DNA of 64,000 nt from Dipteris shenzhenensis (Eukaryota > Polypodiophyta > Polypodiopsida > Gleicheniales), in assembly GCA_047967505.1 (NCBI GenBank), contig CM106541.1; one strand, given 5' to 3'. A program made the position numbers and the translations under genes. Each line of letters opens with the position of its first letter. The first letter of the stretch is position 1. The notes beneath the pieces are model-generated. The model was not told where the DNA came from, made no database searches, and saw only the letters and a program-made list of their open reading frames with translations. Positions 22,144 to 33,681 of this stretch are shown piece by piece.

Positions 22144-23597
22144 TGCAAGAGGGAGTATGCTATGCAATTAGAGATGAGTTCACTTATGAAGAATAAGACT
22201 TGGGACTTGGTTTCTTTGCCACATGGAAAGAAAGCATTGCCATGTAAATGGGTCTACAAGATGGTCACAGGTGATGATGTGCCTAGGTACAAGGCCCGTT
22301 TGGTCGCTAATGGGTTCAAGCAAGAGAAGGGTGTGGACTTTGATGAGATATTCTCTCCAGTTGTGAAGATGACCACACTTAGATGCATGCTTGGACTAGT
22401 GGAATTAGAGGATATGGAGCTTATGCAGATGGATGTCAAGATAGCTTTCTTGCATGGGGATTTACATGAGGAAATTTACATGGTGCAGCTGGAAGGCTTT
22501 AAAGAAAAGGGCAAAGAACATTTAGTTTGCAAGCTGAAGAAGAGTCTCTATGGTATTAAGCAAGCGCCTAGAGAATGGTATCAAAAGTTTGATGCTTTCA
22601 TTCGGTCCGAGGGTTTTAGAAGGAGTGAAATTGATCACTGCCTCTACAATAAAAGGGCTAAGGATAATAGCCTGATAATCCTGGCACTATATGTGGATGA
22701 TATGCTATTGGCTAGCAAGAATACTTATGAGCTAGATGCATTAAAGGCCAAGTTACATGAGGCCTTTGATATGAAGGATTTGGGAAGTGACATATTCTTG
22801 GTATGCGCATCACGTGTGATCGGGGTAGGAAACTCCTTTGGCTTTCATAGAAGGAGTATGTTACAAAAGTATTGCAACATTTCAATATGGAGGGGGGGAA
22901 GGCAATGAGTACTCCATTGCCTCCATATGTGAAACTGAGTCATATAGATAGTCCCAAATCAGATGAGGAGAGAGCCATGATGGCCAAGGTTCCTTATGCA
23001 TTAGCAGTTGGGAGTTTTATGTATGCTATGATAGCTACTAGACCAGACATTGCATTTGCAGTGGGAGTTGTTAGCCGATATATGGCTAATCCAGGAAAGA
23101 GGCATTGGGAGACAGTTAAGTGCATCATGAGGTACATGAAGGGTACCAAGGAGATGTGCATCTGCTTTGGTAAAGGAGACATGCGTGTACTTGGGTACAC
23201 AGATTCAAACTATGCAGGGCATGTGGACAGTAGGAGATCCACTTCTGGTTATGTGTTTACCTTTGCAGGTAGTGCAGTGTTGTGGATGTCTCGTGCACAG
23301 AAGTGCATTGCTTTGTCTACCACAAAGGCTGAGTATGTTGTAGCCACAGAGGGTTGCAAGGAGGCTATATGGCTTGATCGGCTAGTGGGAGATTTGGGGA
23401 TTCATACAAGTGTACCGACATTGCATAGTGATTCCATGAGTGCTATTCAGCTAGCACGGAATCCAGTCTTTCATGCAAAGACCAAACACATTGAGGTCAG
23501 GTACCATTTCATCAGGGAGGTACTTAAGGACAAGCGCATAGAGGTTCATACAGATGATAACCCTGCAGATATGCTGACGAAGAGTCTACCTAGTTAG
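22144..23597 (+). pseudogene. Copia B reverse transcriptase and RNase H
   Basis: Reverse transcriptase motifs are present in order: LPCKWVYKMV near 22238, YKARLVANGFKQEKGVDF near 22288-22341, LMQMDVKIAFLHGDLHEEIY near 22421-22480, SLYGIKQAPREWYQKF near 22545-22590, and the active site YVDDMLLAS near 22690-22716. A frameshift near 22790 moves coding to another frame, which continues RPDIAFAVGVVSRYMANP near 23042-23095. RNase H reads GYTDSNYAGHVDSRRSTSGY, then ALSTTKAEYV and the end ADMLTKSLPS at 23597. All catalytic residues I can check are present. Confidence 0.9.
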
Positions 23598-23700
23598 CGG
23601 TTTGAGTATTGTCGTGTATTGATGGGCTATTGATGGGCACTGGATAGTATGCTCAATGGTTTTTCTCCCTTAAAGGCACATTGTCCTTTAAGTGGGAGGT

Positions 23701-23870
23701 TGTGGGGATTAAAGGTCACCGTGCCTTTACCCCGATTATGTACAATACTCAAATGCATATATAAATGAATGAAAAAGAAGATTAGGGTGTTCTGCACCTG
23801 CTAAAACTTGTGTGGCTCTCTGTTTCTCTCTCTCCCTCTTCTGTTCTTGCTTCCGTTGAGAGCACTCTCA
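23701..23870 (+). repeat. Right LTR of copia B
   Basis: TGTGGGGATTAAAGG...CACTCTCA, preceded by the purine tract TTTAAGTGGGAGGT. Differs from the left LTR at about a dozen positions. Confidence 0.9.
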
Positions 23871-25138
23871 AACAAGAAGAAAGTCCATTTCTAGTTCTTC
23901 AAGTATTTTCAAAGAAAGCAACATAGAGCACAAGCAATTATTAGCTTGTATTTGCAAGATGCGAGGTAAATATCCACAAACATCTTTGATGTTTCATATT
24001 GCCTTCATAATGGATGTTATCACCTAGTTACTATCATGTTTATGCAAACTATTGATTCATACACCACAAAAGAGTCAATATCAATGTACTAAAACTCCAT
24101 ACAAGTGCATTTTTAGTCCATTTTTACCATCCAATAGAGATTGGATGCATTTGTATCTTGGCAAGAATTGTTGTGTTTCAATCCTTTCCATCAATGATAA
24201 TACACATGGCCTTTTCTGTATTTGATATAGCTTCTTTCCTCAAATAAGCATACAACTTTCTAGCATCATGCATGTGATGCAAATGGATTGTCTGCCATTT
24301 TATATACCTTCCTTGAAGTTCCTTGCATTTTCCATGTTCTCTAGCATGTTTTAATCCATTATAAACCTTGCATTTTAACATTCCTTGCTTTGATGGTATT
24401 TTCACATTGCTGAATTCTCCACACCAATTTTGTATAAAGTGGAACTTGAAATTGTTCTTTCTTCTCTATCTTGTAAAGTTTTTTTAATTCTCTAGCACAA
24501 CCTTCTTTGTCATTCCTAGAGAAAGATGGTGTTGACACACTACACTTCCATCTAGCATTAGTTGTTGAAGATGAGGCTGTGGTAGTGCATTGTCTTCAAA
24601 CATTCTTTTTAAAATTGTGGATACTTTTACGGTACTTCTTTGTCCTTTCAACTGACCTACATTTCCATGAACTTTATTTTATCACCTTTGCCCAAATGCA
24701 CCAGTATGTTTCATGTGATAGCCTAGTTAACCATGGTGCATCTCTGTCCTTTCAACTGAGCTCATGAACTCTATAAACAGTTTTCTTTATCATCTTTGCC
24801 CAAATGCACCAATATGTTTCATGTGATAACCCAATTAACCACCATTAATATCCATGATTGCAAATGGATACCCCATTAACCATAGGTATCAATGAAAGTT
24901 TGCATAGCCTTATCTTTAAGTTTTCATGATATTGTTAAAGGAAGCAAGAAAACTCATGAAGAATATAATTATGTATATCTGGCCCTATCATACTCCAAAT
25001 ACCCATGCATATGGCCTCACAATCTTCTTTTGTAACTCTTCGAATACAAAGTTTCTTATAACAAACTTTCATGACAATTTCTTGTATATTCTCTCTGGAT
25101 AGCATTACATGCCTCTTGGGTTCTAGAATTGGTGCCAT
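23871..25138 (-). pseudogene. Upstream part of the VGHTHED-family (DUF7869-like) gene
   Basis: Minus strand. At 25138-24935 a segment reads MAPILEPKRHVMLSRENIQE, then CYKKLCIRRVTKEDCEAICM, like the cysteine-containing N-terminal part of these proteins. At 24405-24178 a His/Lys-rich stretch leads to ARKLYAYLRKEAISN and CIIIDGKD, matching the family's RxxYxxRxxA...IIIDGMDQ region. At 23890-23871 the codons for EMDFLL meet the copia insertion and continue as VGHTHED at 10695. Many stops intervene. I infer one old gene reading from here to 7141. The family name is from memory and uncertain. Confidence 0.55.
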
Positions 25139-25300
25139 GATTTGATGCCTCTTAACAATTACACACTTTCATTTTTAGCATATTACCTTTTGTTTTCGAT
25201 TGGTTACACTATTGTCCATTGAATGCATTTCTCTTGCATCTTCATCTATGAAGTCAAAATTTGTTGCGTGGTCTTGAGAAAATTTTGATGCACTTTGTGA

Positions 25301-25870
25301 TTCATGGTAGCCTTATACATGTAGTTTGAAGCAAGCCACCATGTCTATTTTTGCAAACACAAATTGCTTGTAGCAAAGAGGGAAAGAAACTTGACCTCAA
25401 CACTTATTGCATATTGGCTAGCGAGCAAGGTAATGTCTAAATTTTGGTATGACTAGACTTCATATCTTGGTGCTTTGTAGATATGATAACGTGAAAGGCC
25501 CAATAATGTTGAAGTGAGGAGAGGGGAAGAGAGAGAGAGAGAGAGGGAGAGATGAAAGTAGAGAGTCAAGGTAGAAAGGAAGCAAAGGGGATGGAGCTCC
25601 AATTTCAAGGGAGAAGTGTAATCCATACATGACAACTCTCTTGCCCTCCCTTGCTCATTTGCTTTCATTAAAGGGCATTTTGGGATTTCAGGGTCACGTT
25701 ATTTGTAACAAAGTTTATTTGGAATATTGAATCAAAACATGACATTCATAAAATTTGGATTTTTTTTCCTTATTTGGAATTTTTTTTGAACTTGGTCACC
25801 TCATTTCATATTCACCTAGTAGACACCAAAATTGGGAAAATTTGGAATACTACAAAGGTCAATTCAACAC
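25301..25870 (+). repeat. Dispersed repeat family, copy 2
   Basis: Similar to 5451-6105, same orientation, containing a (GA)n-rich tract at 25510-25555. It lies inside the decayed minus-strand gene and probably represents an insertion there. Confidence 0.65.
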
Positions 25871-26350
25871 AATTTTGGACTACTGATGTCCAATCATGCC
25901 CATACTTTGATTTTTTAGTCTTTCCCTCAAAAGAATCATCATTGCCAGTAGGTTTTAAAGCCTCCCTGGAATACTGGGATACTGGAATAGGAGCCTCCAT
26001 CTCATTTGAAGAGCGCTTACCTATATGACCTTTCACTCTTGATGGTGTCAACTGGCTTTGCTGTGGAAATTGTTTTGCTGCAAGAAGAGGCTTTTTTAAA
26101 GACACTCTCTCCTTTGTTGGCATGACCTCACTTTGATGTAGAGACTGTTCAAGTGCAAGAAGCTCTCTCCTTGATGAAGCATTTGGTGAGTTGGTCGATC
26201 TTGTCTCTGCAAATGCTGGACTCATGGGTGGCACTTGCAAACGAGAAGGAGTCAAGGAGCCTGAACACCCCAACCTTCCTCTTCCATCACCGCCCACCTC
26301 AGAAGGTGGGATACTTTTTAACGTTTTGGACTTTTTCTTGGAGTGGAGAA
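25866..26350 (-). pseudogene. Coding-like exon, basic serine/proline-rich, unassigned
   Basis: On the minus strand an open frame of about 160 codons has protein-like composition: HSKKKSKTLKSIPPSEVGGD near 26330, SPAFAETRSTNSPNASSRRE near 26200, then VSLKKPLLAAKQFPQQSQL. A pyrimidine-rich stretch ending in AG near 26345 could be a splice acceptor. It may be the N-terminal nuclear part of the gene that continues at 25138 or a separate gene piece. No family recognised. Confidence 0.4.
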
Positions 26351-28600
26351 GCTAGGATTGTGATGCCATTGCCTGGAAAACAAATACTAAGATTAAGAAT
26401 ACTTAAATTATTGAAGGAAAGAGAAATTAGTAAAGAAGTGCTTGTAGAAAAGTCACATTAGCATGCCCCATCACGAAACACATTAGAAATTTGATTCTAG
26501 AATCTAAACTGCACAAAAGAAGTTTAAAGAAGAACTAGTGAAGTGGAAAGTAGCATGGAAGATAAAACCTAGAGTGTTGTAAAAGAACAGTGTGTTGCAA
26601 ATGTAAGAGGTAGGATTCCAGAATCCTAGTTTGAAAGGTACAGAAATATGAAAGTGCAATATTTACCAAAAAACATCTATTGAAGAGAACATTGTGAAAT
26701 CTCTCCAAATTCAAACAAAGAACTTTAGTGAAATTGGGAGATAATAACTGCAATATTATGACCAAAAGAGCACTTTTCTCATTTTAAACACATAGAAATT
26801 GTTGCTTCCACTTGTTAAAAAAAGCAAGAAAAACTTTAAATAAAGAACTTTTTAAAAGAAAAACCCAAGAAATTTTAACTTTTATAGAAATTGTAAACTA
26901 AACATGATTCTTGTTGGGAATTCTGACCTCTTTGTAAAGAGCATTGGTGGACAGAACTTGAGCACAAGGAAGTGCTAAAATTATGTTTGCTGAATGAGGT
27001 TTTTGTGTGTTGAATGTAGAGTCAGTGAATCCGAACTGAAGGATGGAATTTGATCCACTAAGACTCATGAATACATTGGAGAGGTGAAAGGAACAGAAGA
27101 TCCATGATCATAACCACTTTTTTCTTTTTGATACAATTTGCAAGATTTCACAGAACCTGCTAGGTGTTTTCCCCTAGGTATAGATGAATCGGATTCTAGA
27201 ATCTGATTTCATGAAAATAAAGTGGCATAGACGAGGGCAATAAACAATAGTTTAAATCTTTTGCATGATGTAAAAATTGTTTATGCTAATGTTAACGTAA
27301 CCGTGCTAACTTTTGAGATTCCAGTATCCCAAGTGTAGAGAACTAGGATTCCAGAATCCCAAGTGTAGAGAACTGGGATTGTAGAAACCAACCTTCAAAG
27401 CAATACAATAGCCGCAGAGAAGGAAAGGTAGCTTCTATGGCACTTTTCAAACTTTTGCACTATATTCCAAATGATTATGTTCCTCCCCAATGCAACCATG
27501 TTGTCTTTTGAGATTCTGGTATCCCAAGTGTAGAGAATTTGGATTCTTGAATCCAACTTCAAAGCAAAACAACAGGCTAAAAGAAGGCGAATGCACTTTT
27601 ATGACCCTTTTCGAGATTTTGCACTGTGTTCCAACTGATTGTGTTTCATTTTGGGATTCTAGTATCCCAAGTTTACAAAACATGGATTTTGGAATTTAAA
27701 TTACTAAAAATACAAGAGGAAATCTCTAAGCAAAGGAGTGAAAATTCATAAACTAGTCATACCATCGCTGGGGATGTTGCTTGCAAACCCCCCAAGGGGC
27801 TGCCACCCCCGAACCGCCCCCCAAACTCCTGCTATCACGGGATACCACCCCCCAAACCCCCTGCTATCAAGGAAATTGCCACAAAACCCCCCTTGATGCT
27901 TGAAGTTAAAAAAACCTTCCACTACATGGCTTTTTGTTTTGGGATTCCAAAATCTTTCACATCTTATTTTGACTCTAGAAGTCCACTCTTCCCAAACTTT
28001 GAGATTCTAGAATCCCAATTAGGGCTATTTTGTTTCTTTACTACCAATATAAGCTTTAAGGTTAGGTTCCAAATCCCAATCTTCATATGAAGTGGATTTT
28101 GGAATCCTACTTTCCTTTTCACTAGTTCTAAAGAACCATTTCTTAAAAATAAAACTTCCACGGTTTGGATTCTGGAATCCTAACTTATTTACCTTTTGGA
28201 ATGGAGGACTCATCTTGGGAAAAAAATTTCCTTCTTTTGGATGTTGTGTACTTTCATGTGTAATTGGGTTTCAATAATTATTAACAATCGGCCCAAAGTT
28301 TACAAACAAGAATACCTCCTCATAACTAACTCTATACCTCTGACTAGCAAAATTTGTTCCTTATCTTTTCCAAATCTACGCACTCTTGTGGAATCCGAAA
28401 ACATTAATCACACAAATTACATAATGTTCTCTAAAAAACTATAGTTTTAGAATGTAAACTAAACAAGACAAGTAAGCCCTCCACCTCCTTTTAAAGCACT
28501 CTTTCTCTATTTTTGAAAAGTTTGGATATTATTTTAATTTAAGTAATTAAATTCCATAAACAGAGGTTACACAAACTCTTCCATGTTTCTAAAGCCTCAT
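26351..28600. other. AT-rich DNA with a cluster of GATTCYRGAATC palindromes
   Basis: No believable gene. At least a dozen copies of a palindrome close to GGATTCYRGAATCC are scattered between about 26488 and 28180 (for example 26488, 26612, 27192, 27351, 27540, 28003, 28169). A 36-base unit with CCCAAGTGTAGAGAACT is repeated in tandem at about 27325-27385 and again alone near 27522. Confidence 0.6.
27785..27897. repeat. C-rich tandem repeat
   Basis: Runs of five to seven C alternate with CTGCTATCA and similar spacers: CCGCCCCCCAAACTCCTGCT, then CCACCCCCCAAACCCCCTGC. The minus strand has several runs of G and could form a four-stranded structure. Confidence 0.6.
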
Positions 28601-29289
28601 TTACAGGGTGCAATATTTCATTTGTCTTTGGTGATAGAGTGGTAACATGGAGCTCATGAGCAGTCCTAGCAAGTCCTCCCTTTTTTGTCCATCTCCTTCA
28701 CAAACTTCCACTTTTAGCAAGGATATTGAAGAAATTGACCACACCCCCTCCTCAAAGAGGCTTCCATTTTGGCAATTAGCATGCACATTGAGAATCGACA
28801 CCAATAATGCTAAGCAAAGAACCTCAAGAGGTGCAAGGAAGGAAAGGTTACTTTCAAGAATTTCCATACGTAATGCAAGTAGAGCATTTTGTTGTAGAAA
28901 GAATTGCTTGAGGTCACTAGGATTTTAAAAGATCAAGCAAGACAGGCATCATTTCTTTGGGTTGAAAAGACGAGAACAAAATTTCTTTCTAAGAATTTCA
29001 ATGAGAGCCTCCTCCTCCTTGCCAACCAAGTACTTTATTAGTGATATGATGGTTTATAGAACAAGCTTCATGAAAGTGTTTTCCATTGGAAACTTAAGAA
29101 TGGGGAAAATAATTTCAAGCCAAGGACTTGAGGAGTTTCATCCAACTAATTATGGCTCTCAAGAAACACCACAACTTGCATTGTTGAGACAATGGCTTAA
29201 TGAAAGTTGATGGAAAATGCTTGTGCTAGTATTTGCAATAGAATTTGATGAAAGTATCTCCATCCACTACCCGAGGTGCATATGCTCAA
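28601..29289. other. Unassigned, possible 5' part of the LINE
   Basis: Open frames at 28647-28928 and 28962-29210 (+) show no family I recognise. Position just upstream of reverse transcriptase sequence makes a LINE origin possible. Confidence 0.3.
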
Positions 29290-30440
29290 TTGCCTAGGCC
29301 TGAAAGGAATATAAGTGGAAGAAGGGAGATAGATCATTTGTCTACAATTTGCTGATGATACCAACCTGACCTTACACAATGATGAGAAATGAGTCATTGA
29401 TTCCTTGGAATGTCTAAATGTTTTTTGTCTAGCCTTAGGTTCGAGAGTTAACCATGAAAGAATAGGCATAAACAGTACCAGGAACCCTCCTCCCCAACTC
29501 CTCTTAGAAAAAGGATGTAAAGTTATAAGGGAAAGAGAAATTTTGAGACTTCTTAGAATCCTGATGGGCTTTAGATGCTCGCGAAATGATGGGTGGGACT
29601 GGGTAACAGAAAAAGGATGCAAATTTATAAGGGAAAGAGAAAATTTTAGACTTAAAATCTTGATGGGCTTTAGATGCTCGCTAAATCATCGGTGGGACTG
29701 GGTAATAGATAAAGTAAAGGATAAACTCAACAAATGGCAAGGCCTATTGCCAACTCTAGCAAGAAGGAAGTTTGTTCTTAACCATTACATCTATCCCTTG
29801 ATCCTTTACTTTATCTCCTGTTGGAACCAAACCAAGAAGAGTTTGGGAAAAGTCAACAGTCCACAAGATGTCTAAGGTTAAATGGCAAGTATGCATGATT
29901 CCCAAAGATGCAAGAGGGTTGAGGGTAGTGAACATTGAGAGATCAACAGTAAGGTTCATGAACCAATGCTGGTTTACTAAGGCATTTCTAGACCCTGACC
30001 CAATCTAGCCAACATTAATTATACACAATCTTAAAAAAGTCAAACTCAAGAGATGTAGACACTAGATACAGATTCCCTTTGAGGTGGCACTATTGGGTAA
30101 TGAGACATGTATAGCCAAAGGGTCATAACTATGGAAGGGAGAGTGGCAAGCTTGGGAGTCAACTTGACCGTATATCAAGTGGAAGGGCTTTCAAGAAAGA
30201 CGGGTACCTTCTGTAGTCAAGACTCAGTATGGTTCCCTATAATATGGCCAAACGCACAAGTAATCAATGAGGACTTGAAAGGAGCTCTCAGACTCAACAA
30301 GAAGGGGATACGAATCTGGGGGGACCTATGGAACCTACTAGTCTGCCTAGATCAGCTCGACCACTGTTGGATAGAAGTCTTAGATTTGAGTATGCTCTCC
30401 CCCCTATGTAGGGGTAGGAGCATTTTGATGTAAAAAATAT
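29290..30440 (+). pseudogene. LINE (non-LTR retrotransposon) reverse transcriptase remnant
   Basis: QFADDTNLTLHND near 29345-29380 is the active-site block of plant LINE reverse transcriptase. It is followed by SLECLNVFCLALGSRVNHER near 29402-29460. KLNKWQGLLPTLARRKFVLNHY near 29725-29790 is the usual LSLAGR-like block, and ILYFISCW follows. The downstream part reads FEVALLGNETCIAKGS near 30080-30125 and GIRIWGDLWN near 30310-30335, like the C-terminal region of such elements. Stops and frame changes occur throughout; the 5' half and the poly(A) end were not found. Confidence 0.8.
29508..29708 (+). repeat. 100-bp tandem duplication inside the LINE
   Basis: AAAAAGGATGYAAANTTATAAGGGAAAGAGAAA starts at about 29510 and again at about 29610. 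Both copies end in GGTGGGACTGGGTAAYAG. It duplicates about 33 codons upstream of the DKVKDKLNKW block. Confidence 0.75.
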
Positions 30441-31319
30441 TGTTTATCTTTTGGACTTTATAATATAGACCCGCATTTTACAAATTCTTCACAAAGTGTC
30501 CCATTTGGTGAAAATTGAAACAAGCATCTGGAAACAAACCAAAACGAGCTTGTTGAGTGAATACCATGCCACAAGGACCTCAATCTCCAAGATCCCACAA
30601 TATCCACGTCTCCTTGAGACCAAAAGCCAACTACTAAATTTGGAAAATCCCCCCAAATAGGGTAGTTGTGATATGGGAATTCATCAATGCTAAAGGATGG
30701 ACATCATGGCACCACCAGAACCTTAGCTCTAAAAATATTAAGGTTTTGCCAACCAATTCACCCCGTAAAGCTTTTGATACACATTTGATAAGGAACAAAA
30801 GTTTTCCCCAAAACCGAATCACAAACCCCATTGTGTCAGAATATCACACTCAAGATATAGGATTTCCTCCATCTCTAATAGAGAAGGCACACGGCTAGTA
30901 GAGAACAAATACACTACTCCTTTTGCCAATCACATGAGCTCTTGTATAACATCTTCCAATTCTAGTTGACAAGCCATCCTCAATGCTAATTTCACATGTA
31001 TTTAAATTTTACTACGTAGACCCTCTAAATAATAAAACATTCTTTCAAAAGCTACACAAATTTTCAAAGGTTTAGTAGCAATACAATTTTACATGTATAA
31101 TTTGCTATTCAAACCTTTGAAAATTTGCTTAATTTTTTAGAGATTTTTTTAATTATTTAGAGGGATCTAATGTTTATTAATTTGTATTCAATAGTAATTA
31201 TGAAAATTGTTTTGGACTTCGCTTGTTTATTTTTCAAGGGCACACGAATCCAAATTTGATGAAATTCATGCTACATACAAGCAAACATAGTATGTGAACA
31301 TCTCCAAGGAATTATGTGT
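30441..31319. other. No recognisable gene
   Basis: A possible coding remnant at 30668-30898 (+) may be the tail of the LINE. The rest is AT-rich with nothing recognised. Confidence 0.4.
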
Positions 31320-32390
31320 AAGTAGACATTGAATACCTTTGAGATCTAGGTGTGTCTTATAAAGAGGAAAAGTCAAATATAAAATAGTCTTAATAGGGGC
31401 AAGGAAATTCATGCCCACCTTGGCTCAAGGGGTTCTACATGATAGTGCCTACCATGCACCACCGTCCATAGTAACTTTTTGGTGGATAGTTGTGCATACC
31501 AAATATATTGGCCTACCATTAGCTTCTTATCTCTTCATCATTAAAGTGTTAATTTTACACTTCATTATAGAAGATGAATAGGAGGCTGTAGTTTTAAAAG
31601 TGCATGATTTGAAAGATCTACAAGCGGTTCCAAGGGAAGAAAAGACATCACCAAGGAAAAAGAATCAACTACTTTGTCTCAAAATCAAAGTAGCATAACA
31701 ACACTTTTTCAACTATTGCAACACAACATTACTTGGTTGAAATCCTAAGGAGTTCAATTGCACCTACTTGTTGGGAAGAAAAGATGTCACCAAGGCAAAA
31801 GAGTCAACTACTTTGTGTCAATATCAACGCTGCAGACAACACTTTTCTAACTATCTATTGCAATAAAAATTATATTAATGGGTTGATATAATGAGGAATT
31901 CAAATTGCATCTACTTGCTACTAAAAATGCTTAACTGTCAAGCTATTTATAAGACTATTTAGTGATCTTGGTAGTGATATGTATATGCTTTGAACTTGAC
32001 TCTAGATATTTTTGAATAGGCATCCCTGATTTTTTCTATTCAACTTTGAATGGTACAATTAGGCATTGCTAAATGCAAGCCACATGCCTAATTGTGGTAT
32101 GGCTATTAGAAGCAATGAGTCATGTAGAAATTGACATTTAATACTTTGAGAATTAGGTCTATTTTATAAGAGGCAAAGCTAAATATATGCATTTACTTTA
32201 AATTAATGATAAAGGAGCAATGGCATTCATACTCTCACTTTGGGGTCACTTTGACTACAATAATACCTACCATGCACCACCATCCACACTCACTTTCATG
32301 TCTTATGGAAAAAGTGGTTGATGGTGCCTAATAAGTGGCCTACCATTTATTTTTTTTGTGTCTTCCATTATTATTAGAGTGACAACAACT
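31320..32390 (+). repeat. Direct repeats: about 250 bp at 31320-31565 and 32128-32390, with a tandem 145-bp unit between
   Basis: Both outer copies share TTTGAGA, GCACCACCRTCCA, GGCCTACCATT and CTTATAARAGGCAAA-like stretches. Between them a unit starting GGAAGAAAAGAYRTCACCAAGG occurs twice (about 31636 and 31778). No coding recognised. Confidence 0.6.
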
Positions 32391-32449
32391 GGTGCTAGAA
32401 GAACGAACATCTGATAGTCTAAGCTAATTGATTGATTTGAACTTTGGTG

Positions 32450-33033
32450 CTCAGGGAGTTCACCTCAAAAAATTTACTATACCACTTGCATTCAAAAGGA
32501 GGGGTATTTTAATTCAACTTCCAAAAACATTAACAGAACTAAAATAACAAGAGGGGTTTTTTAATGCAGCTTTCAAAAAAATCCATTAGTTCATAATTAA
32601 GTAAAGAGGGGTGGTTTTATTAGGAGAAATATTTTAGTTAAGGGGTTTTTTAAATACCCCTTGAACACACGTGGTACATAGGTTTTCTTAGTAGTGCGCC
32701 CCTCGAGCTTTAGTGTCTCTTAAACATACACTAAGGTTGTCTCAAATTTTATCATTCGAGCAAAAGCCTTAGCAGTTAATCCTAAACCCCTCTTTAAGAA
32801 ATTGTCTATATCATGTGCGTTCAAGAGGTATTTTAAAAACCTTGAACTAAAATTTTTCCATGAATAAAAACACCCCTTTTTACTTATGAACTAAGTGATT
32901 TTAAAAAAAATTTATGTTAAAAAACCCCTCCCGTTTTTGTAATCGTGTTAATTAAAAAAAAAAACGAAATTAAAATACCCCTCTTTTTGAATGCACGTGG
33001 TAGACTAAAAGTTATTGAGGTGAACTCCCCGAG
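32450..33033. mobile_element. Foldback/MITE-like element with 222-bp inverted arms
   Basis: The left arm 32450-32673 (CTCAGGGAGTTCACCTCAA...) and the right arm 32812-33033 (complement CTCGGGGAGTTCACCTCAA...) match along their length, including GCATTCAAAARGAGGGGTAT and blocks with AGAGGGG and TTTTTTAA. The 138-base centre is unrelated. Such a palindrome could give hairpin RNA. No clear target duplication was found. Confidence 0.75.
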
Positions 33034-33680
33034 GGTATTTAATGCATGACAAGAGGCTCCACTCTTCCTTGAAATAAATTCATGCCATTCTCTCTCTCAA
33101 CTTCTCCCCTTTAATAAAATTTTAGGAAATTTTACTACACTCCCTTTTCATAAAAATTTAGGAAATGTATTAGGTGATCCTTTATTATGTTAATGAGGTG
33201 TTTAGAATTAACTGCTAATGCATTTATTAAATGTATGAGGGTACATTTGAGTGTATGACAAGGGGTATTTGAAAGAATGACAAGGGCTTTCACTTTCTCT
33301 CCCTACTTCCTCTCCCTACTTCATGGGTCATCCCCTTAACATTTATTGCCTCTTTCCTTGTCTCTAGTAAGTCCTTCCTTCTCATGAGTCTCTTGTGCCT
33401 CCACTTACGTTTACTAATTATTAATCGGATTGCCTTAATTGAAGGCTTAAAATTTTTGTTTTTTGAGCTATGTGAAGTGAGTGGCAAATTTCGGAAATTA
33501 AACTTCAAATTTGAAAATAGGTAGTTTTAAAACGGTAAATTTTAACGCATTTTAGTTGTATTTTTGCTTTAAACCTTCAAGATGAAGCTTTATTGTGGGA
33601 ACTACTAATAGTGATGTTTTGAAAAATGAGAATGTCTATTAGAGTTTGACATTTGTGGTCTTCGATGACTTTTTTGAAGT
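33034..33680. other. AT-rich flank upstream of the GH71 gene
   Basis: A short direct repeat TTTTAGGAAATTTTACTACACTCCC / TTTAGGAAATGTA lies at 33120-33170. No gene is supported. Confidence 0.5.
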
Positions 33681-33681
33681 C

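Larger units (their letters stand above)
10696..23870 (+). mobile_element. Ty1/copia retrotransposon (copy B), 13.2 kb including a nested element
   Basis: Short LTRs (171 and 170 bp) begin TGTGGGG and end CACTCTCA. The flanks GACAA (10691-10695) and AACAA (23871-23875) form a near-perfect target duplication. Gag, protease, integrase, reverse transcriptase and RNase H follow in copia order, with several stops and frameshifts. A second LTR element (12923-20138) sits inside gag. Without it, the element would be about 6 kb. A sister copy lies at 56494-60325. Confidence 0.92.

Noticed and set aside
27447-28444. Open frames on both strands among the GATTC palindromes
   Set aside because: Palindromic repeats give similar peptides (GFQNP, FGILES) on both strands; not protein-like.
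28647-28928. Possible host gene exon on the plus strand
   Set aside because: No domain, no splice context and an equally open frame on the other strand.
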